64,000 nucleotides of DNA from Flavobacterium sp. HJ-32-4 (GTDB taxonomy: Bacteria; Bacteroidota; Bacteroidia; Flavobacteriales; Flavobacteriaceae): the NCBI RefSeq assembly GCF_022532105.1, contig NZ_CP092832.1, positions 1,178,001 to 1,242,000 on the forward strand, in the 5' to 3' direction. Shown piece after piece: positions 61,127 through 64,000 of this stretch (positions within the stretch are counted from its first letter, which is position 1; each line of letters begins with the position of its first letter). Made by a program: the position numbers and the translations under genes. Under the pieces are notes generated by a model. It saw only the letters and a program-made list of their open reading frames with translations, did not search any database and was not told where the DNA came from.

Positions 61127-62137
61127 TTAACTCCGGACTTTCTGCTCCCACTGCCACGCCGACGCAATAGCTTCGTCAAGCGAATGGCGGGCCGTCCAGC
61201 CCAGCACGTCGCGGGCTTTCGAGGTATCGGCGTAAGCTTCGGTGACATCGCCTTCCCGACGGGGTACGATCTTGTAAGGAAGTTTTTTTCCGGAAACGGT
61301 TTCGAATGATTGGATGACTTCCAGCACCGAACTTCCTTTTCCCGTGCCTAAATTGAAAACCTCCACCTTTTCGGTGTTGTGTTTTTCCAACAACCGTTGC
61401 AGTGCGGTGACGTGGGCTTCGGCCAAGTCGACGACATGAATGTAGTCCCTTACGCATGTGCCGTCCGAAGTAGGGTAATCGTTGCCAAAAACCGACAACT
61501 CCGCCCGAAGTCCCATCGCGGTTTGCGTAATGAAGGGCACGAGGTTTTGGGGCACGCCCAAGGGCAATTCGCCTATCGCGGCCGACGGATGCGCGCCTAT
61601 CGGGTTGAAATAGCGCAGGAGGATGGCGTTCAAATGGGTTGCTTTGGCCGTATCGCGGATGATTTCTTCGCCGATTTGCTTGGTGTTGCCATACGGAGAC
61701 AAGGCGGGTTGCACTGGCGCATCTTCCGTTATCGGCATTCGGGTCGCCTGTCCGTAAACGGTGCAGGATGAGCTGAAGATAAAGGGCGCGGTTTCTTTTT
61801 GAGTCAGTTCCTGTAAAAGATAAACCAGGGCTCCGACGTTGTTTTCGTAATACAACAAGGGCTTTTCAACGCTTTCACCCACGGCTTTCGACGCCGCAAA
61901 ATGGATGATACCTGAGATGTCGTGTCTTTCAAACAAGGCTTTTACCGCGGCTTTGTCGCGCAGGTCGAGTTGTTCGAACACAGGCCGGCGTCCGGTGATG
62001 CTTTGGATGCCGTCCAGCACGGTTTCCGACGAATTCGAAAGATTGTCGACAATGATAACGTCGAATCCTTTTTCCTGTAAGGCAACAACGGTATGTGAGC
62101 CGATAAAGCCCAAGCCGCCAGTAACTAAAATACCCAT
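61127..62137 (-). CDS. galE: UDP-glucose 4-epimerase
   Basis: A 336-residue NAD-dependent SDR enzyme that interconverts UDP-glucose and UDP-galactose. GGLGFIG at 7-13 binds NAD; catalytic Tyr149/Lys153 (YGNTK) follow the SSSCTVYG serine block. LRYFNPIGAHPSA and GTCVRDYIHVVDLAEAH are typical GalE segments. It is the last gene in a tight minus-strand operon after a DegT aminotransferase and a tiny membrane ORF; this suggests a polysaccharide or LPS sugar role. Confidence 0.95.
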   Translation of the reverse strand: MGILVTGGLGFIGSHTVVALQEKGFDVIIVDNLSNSSETVLDGIQSITGRRPVFEQLDLRDKAAVKALFERHDISGIIHFAASKAVGESVEKPLLYYENNVGALVYLLQELTQKETAPFIFSSSCTVYGQATRMPITEDAPVQPALSPYGNTKQIGEEIIRDTAKATHLNAILLRYFNPIGAHPSAAIGELPLGVPQNLVPFITQTAMGLRAELSVFGNDYPTSDGTCVRDYIHVVDLAEAHVTALQRLLEKHNTEKVEVFNLGTGKGSSVLEVIQSFETVSGKKLPYKIVPRREGDVTEAYADTSKARDVLGWTARHSLDEAIASAWQWEQKVRS

Positions 62138-62139
62138 AA

Positions 62140-62256
62140 TCAGTGCTTAAGTAGGTAACGCGTCACCAGAAAGGCCACCGCGAAAACCACCACGAAGATA
62201 AGCAGCTGTTTGATCAGCGGGCCTTTTTCCCTACCAGTTGTTTCCTTCGGTGTCAT
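62140..62256 (-). CDS. 38-residue single-pass membrane protein
   Basis: A small ORF, MTPKETTGREKGPLIKQLLI and then a hydrophobic run (FVVVFAVAFLV) ending TRYLLKH. One transmembrane helix spans roughly residues 17-32, with a positive C-terminus. The ATG overlaps the stop of the DegT gene (TAATG) and its own stop is 2 bp before the galE ATG, so it fits exactly into the operon with no spare sequence. No homology is recognisable at this length. The strongest evidence is position and the clean membrane helix. Confidence 0.6.
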   Translation of the reverse strand: MTPKETTGREKGPLIKQLLIFVVVFAVAFLVTRYLLKH

Positions 62257-63383
62257 TATCCCAGAAACGCAATCACGGTTGAGGTGATATAGGCCATCTG
62301 CTCATCGTCGATTTCGGTGTGCATCGGAAGTGAAATCACTTCTTTTACCAACTGGTTCGTCACCGGGAAATCTTCTTCCTTATAACGCGCATCGGCATAG
62401 GCTTTCTGGCTATGAAGCGGAATCGGGTAGTAGATCGCACACGGAATACCTTTTTCCACCAGATGCTGCATCAGCGCATCGCGGTCAGCGTCGATGATCC
62501 GAAGGGTGTATTGGTGGAATACGTGGTCGTCGCCGTTTTCGTCAAACGCCGGTGTCACGATTTTCGGATGTCCGGCAAAGGCCTTGTTATATGCCGCCGC
62601 CGCTTTCCGTCGTGCGGCGTTGTAGGCGTCGAGTTTGGGAAGTTTTACGTTGAGTACGCCAGCCTGGATGCTGTCGAGGCGCGAATTGACGCCCACCACA
62701 TCATGGTGATAGCGCACATACATGCCGTGGTTCGCGATGCCGCGGATGGCATGGGCGAGGGCATCATCGTTGGTGAAGATGGCTCCACCGTCGCCGTAGC
62801 AACCGAGGTTCTTGGAAGGGAAGAACGACGTAGCGGCTACGTGTCCGATAGCACCCGCCCGGAATTTTTGTCCTTTGTAGGTACACATCGCCCCAATCGC
62901 CTGCGCGTTGTCTTCGATTACGAACAGGTTGTGTTCGGCAGCCAGGTCCATAATCGCTTCGATGTTGGCAGCACGACCGAAAAGGTGTACTGGCACGATG
63001 GCCTTCGTTTTCGGCGTAATCGCTTTCCGGATGGCGTCGATGGAAATGTTCATCGAGTCTTCCTCTACATCCACCAAAACCGGCGTCAATTGCAACAGGG
63101 CAATCACTTCAACGGTAGCGGCGAAGGTGAAGTCGGCCGTAATGACCTCGTCACCCGGTTGCAGGCCGAGGCCCATCATCGCGATCTGAAGGGCATCGGT
63201 TCCGTTGGCGCACGGGATGACGTGCTTCACGCCCAGGTAGTGTTCAAGGTTCTTCTGGAACTCTTGCACAAGGGGTCCGTTGATGTAGGTCGTCGTGTCG
63301 AGTACTTGTTGGATCGCGGCATCGACATCCGCTTTTATGTGGTCGTACTGCGTTTTGAGGTCGACCATTTGCAATTTTCTCAT
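62256..63383 (-). CDS. DegT/DnrJ/EryC1/StrS family sugar aminotransferase
   Basis: A 375-residue PLP enzyme that makes amino sugars from keto-sugar nucleotides. FFPSKNLGCYGDGG carries the PLP lysine (Lys191); ADFTFAATVEVI (~84-95), VIEDNAQAIG (~155-164) and NSRLDSIQAGVL (~235-246) are the usual blocks. The start at 63383 (MRKLQMVDLKTQYDHI) is used; upstream in-frame codons reach into the divergent promoter region for kdtA. It lies directly upstream of the 38-residue ORF and galE, next to kdtA, which suggests a lipopolysaccharide/envelope-sugar neighbourhood. Confidence 0.92.
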   Translation of the reverse strand: MRKLQMVDLKTQYDHIKADVDAAIQQVLDTTTYINGPLVQEFQKNLEHYLGVKHVIPCANGTDALQIAMMGLGLQPGDEVITADFTFAATVEVIALLQLTPVLVDVEEDSMNISIDAIRKAITPKTKAIVPVHLFGRAANIEAIMDLAAEHNLFVIEDNAQAIGAMCTYKGQKFRAGAIGHVAATSFFPSKNLGCYGDGGAIFTNDDALAHAIRGIANHGMYVRYHHDVVGVNSRLDSIQAGVLNVKLPKLDAYNAARRKAAAAYNKAFAGHPKIVTPAFDENGDDHVFHQYTLRIIDADRDALMQHLVEKGIPCAIYYPIPLHSQKAYADARYKEEDFPVTNQLVKEVISLPMHTEIDDEQMAYITSTVIAFLG

Positions 63384-63502
63384 CGAAGTAGGTTTTAGGT
63401 TGCGGATGCATCCGCGAAAGCGCCACAAAAATAGCGATTTGCCGCCTGATGCCAATGCGATATCTGCAAAAGAGCCGTATTTTAGCGGCACAAATTCCGT
63501 CG

Positions 63503-64000
63503 ATGTTTTTCCTTTATAACGTGTTGATGCATACCGTTGCCGCCCTTCTGCCGGTGGTGGCGTTGTTCAGTCGCAAGATGCGGTTGTTCGTCGACGGGCG
63601 CAGGCAAACTTTTTCGCGTCTGGAGGCGGCACTTTCCTCCCAACGACCTACGATCTGGTTCCACGCGGCGTCACTGGGCGAATACGAACAAGGACTTCCG
63701 GTGATGGAGCGTATGAAAGAACGGTTTCCGAACCACGCATTCGTGCTCACCTTTTTCTCGCCATCGGGTTATGAAGTGCGGAAAAACAACACGGTAGCCG
63801 ACGTGACGGTTTACCTTCCGCTCGACACAAAACGAAACGTAAAGCGCTTCCTCGACATCGTGCGTCCCGAGCAGGTGTTTTTCATCAAATATGAGTTTTG
63901 GCCGAACTACCTCGCCGCCCTTCGCAAACGCGGAACCCCAACCTATCTTATTTCGGGCATTTTTAGGGACAATCAGGTGTTTTTCAAATGGTACGGCGGC
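63503..64000 (+). CDS. kdtA: 3-deoxy-D-manno-octulosonic acid (Kdo) transferase, 3' truncated
   Basis: 166 codons run to the window edge. An N-terminal hydrophobic anchor (MFFLYNVLMHTVAALLPVVA) is followed by IWFHAASLGEYEQG, where Glu60 is the catalytic base of WaaA/KdtA, and later FIKYEFWPNYL, both hallmarks of the enzyme that adds Kdo to lipid A precursors. The N-terminal half (GT-B N-domain) is present and the CMP-Kdo-binding half is beyond the window. It is divergent from the DegT-galE operon. Confidence 0.92.
   Translation, partial: MFFLYNVLMHTVAALLPVVALFSRKMRLFVDGRRQTFSRLEAALSSQRPTIWFHAASLGEYEQGLPVMERMKERFPNHAFVLTFFSPSGYEVRKNNTVADVTVYLPLDTKRNVKRFLDIVRPEQVFFIKYEFWPNYLAALRKRGTPTYLISGIFRDNQVFFKWYGG

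Noticed and set aside
62412..63398. 328-codon open frame on the plus strand
   Set aside because: It runs antisense to the DegT aminotransferase and encodes no recognisable protein; it is a shadow of a codon-biased gene.

Overview
The window is chromosomal DNA from a member of the Bacteroidota, most likely a Flavobacteriaceae bacterium of fairly high GC for that family. Several things point there. Promoters of the TAnnTTTG type precede many genes. Three secreted proteins end in type IX secretion (T9SS) sorting domains, and one is followed by a PorP/SprF-family partner. Typical flavobacterial blocks occur: DUF4271-hemD, glycosyltransferase-pyrC-DUF4296, and nadK-DUF6089-uppS-bamA-ompH-ompH-murI. 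I see about 60 genes, one tRNA, and no rRNA, CRISPR array, insertion sequence or prophage. Both ends cut through genes: a ferredoxin-NADP reductase on the left and kdtA on the right.

Layout. 1-1.5 kb: a ferredoxin reductase/ferredoxin pair split by a four-helix-bundle gene that sits between inverted repeats. 1.5-6.1 kb: SGNH lipoprotein, acyl-CoA dehydrogenase, TrmN6, RimM and S16. 6.5-8.7 kb: lipoprotein, GAF histidine kinase, RRM protein. 9.1-14.1 kb: epimerase, DUF4296, dihydroorotase (apparent frameshift), polyprenol glycosyltransferase, DUF4271 (apparent frameshift), hemD. 14.2-23.7 kb: pckA, DUF423, saccharopine dehydrogenase family, YjbR, PH/SHOCT protein, DUF4407, an ECF sigma module, a TonB-like protein and an M20 dipeptidase. 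23.9 kb: tRNA-Leu(UAG). 24-32.6 kb: two T9SS cargo proteins, an MscS channel, a DUF255 thioredoxin-fold protein and an NifU-type protein. 32.7-41.8 kb: a 2685-residue SprB-like adhesin with its SprF-like partner. 41.8-51 kb: gamma carbonic anhydrase and the murI/OmpH/BamA/UppS/NadK envelope cluster. 51-64 kb: pdxJ, hydrolase, holin-like membrane protein, tig-clpP-clpX, rsmG, aminotransferase, purT, fabD, galE, a 38-residue membrane ORF, a DegT aminotransferase and kdtA.

Most genes are housekeeping. The less explained material is between them. (i) A motif CGGTTTTTCCGTA (or close variant) lies exactly 22 bp upstream of a TAnnTTTr box at three unrelated genes. (ii) Two of those sites run directly into a perfect palindrome with 17-bp arms. 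(iii) At least four families of dispersed intergenic repeats (called A, B, D and E here) are present, and the two A copies each abut a Rho-independent terminator. (iv) The four-helix-bundle gene combines motif (i) with family E inverted repeats, so it may be a small mobile or formerly mobile unit. Two single-base frameshifts within 2.3 kb could be real or could be sequence errors.
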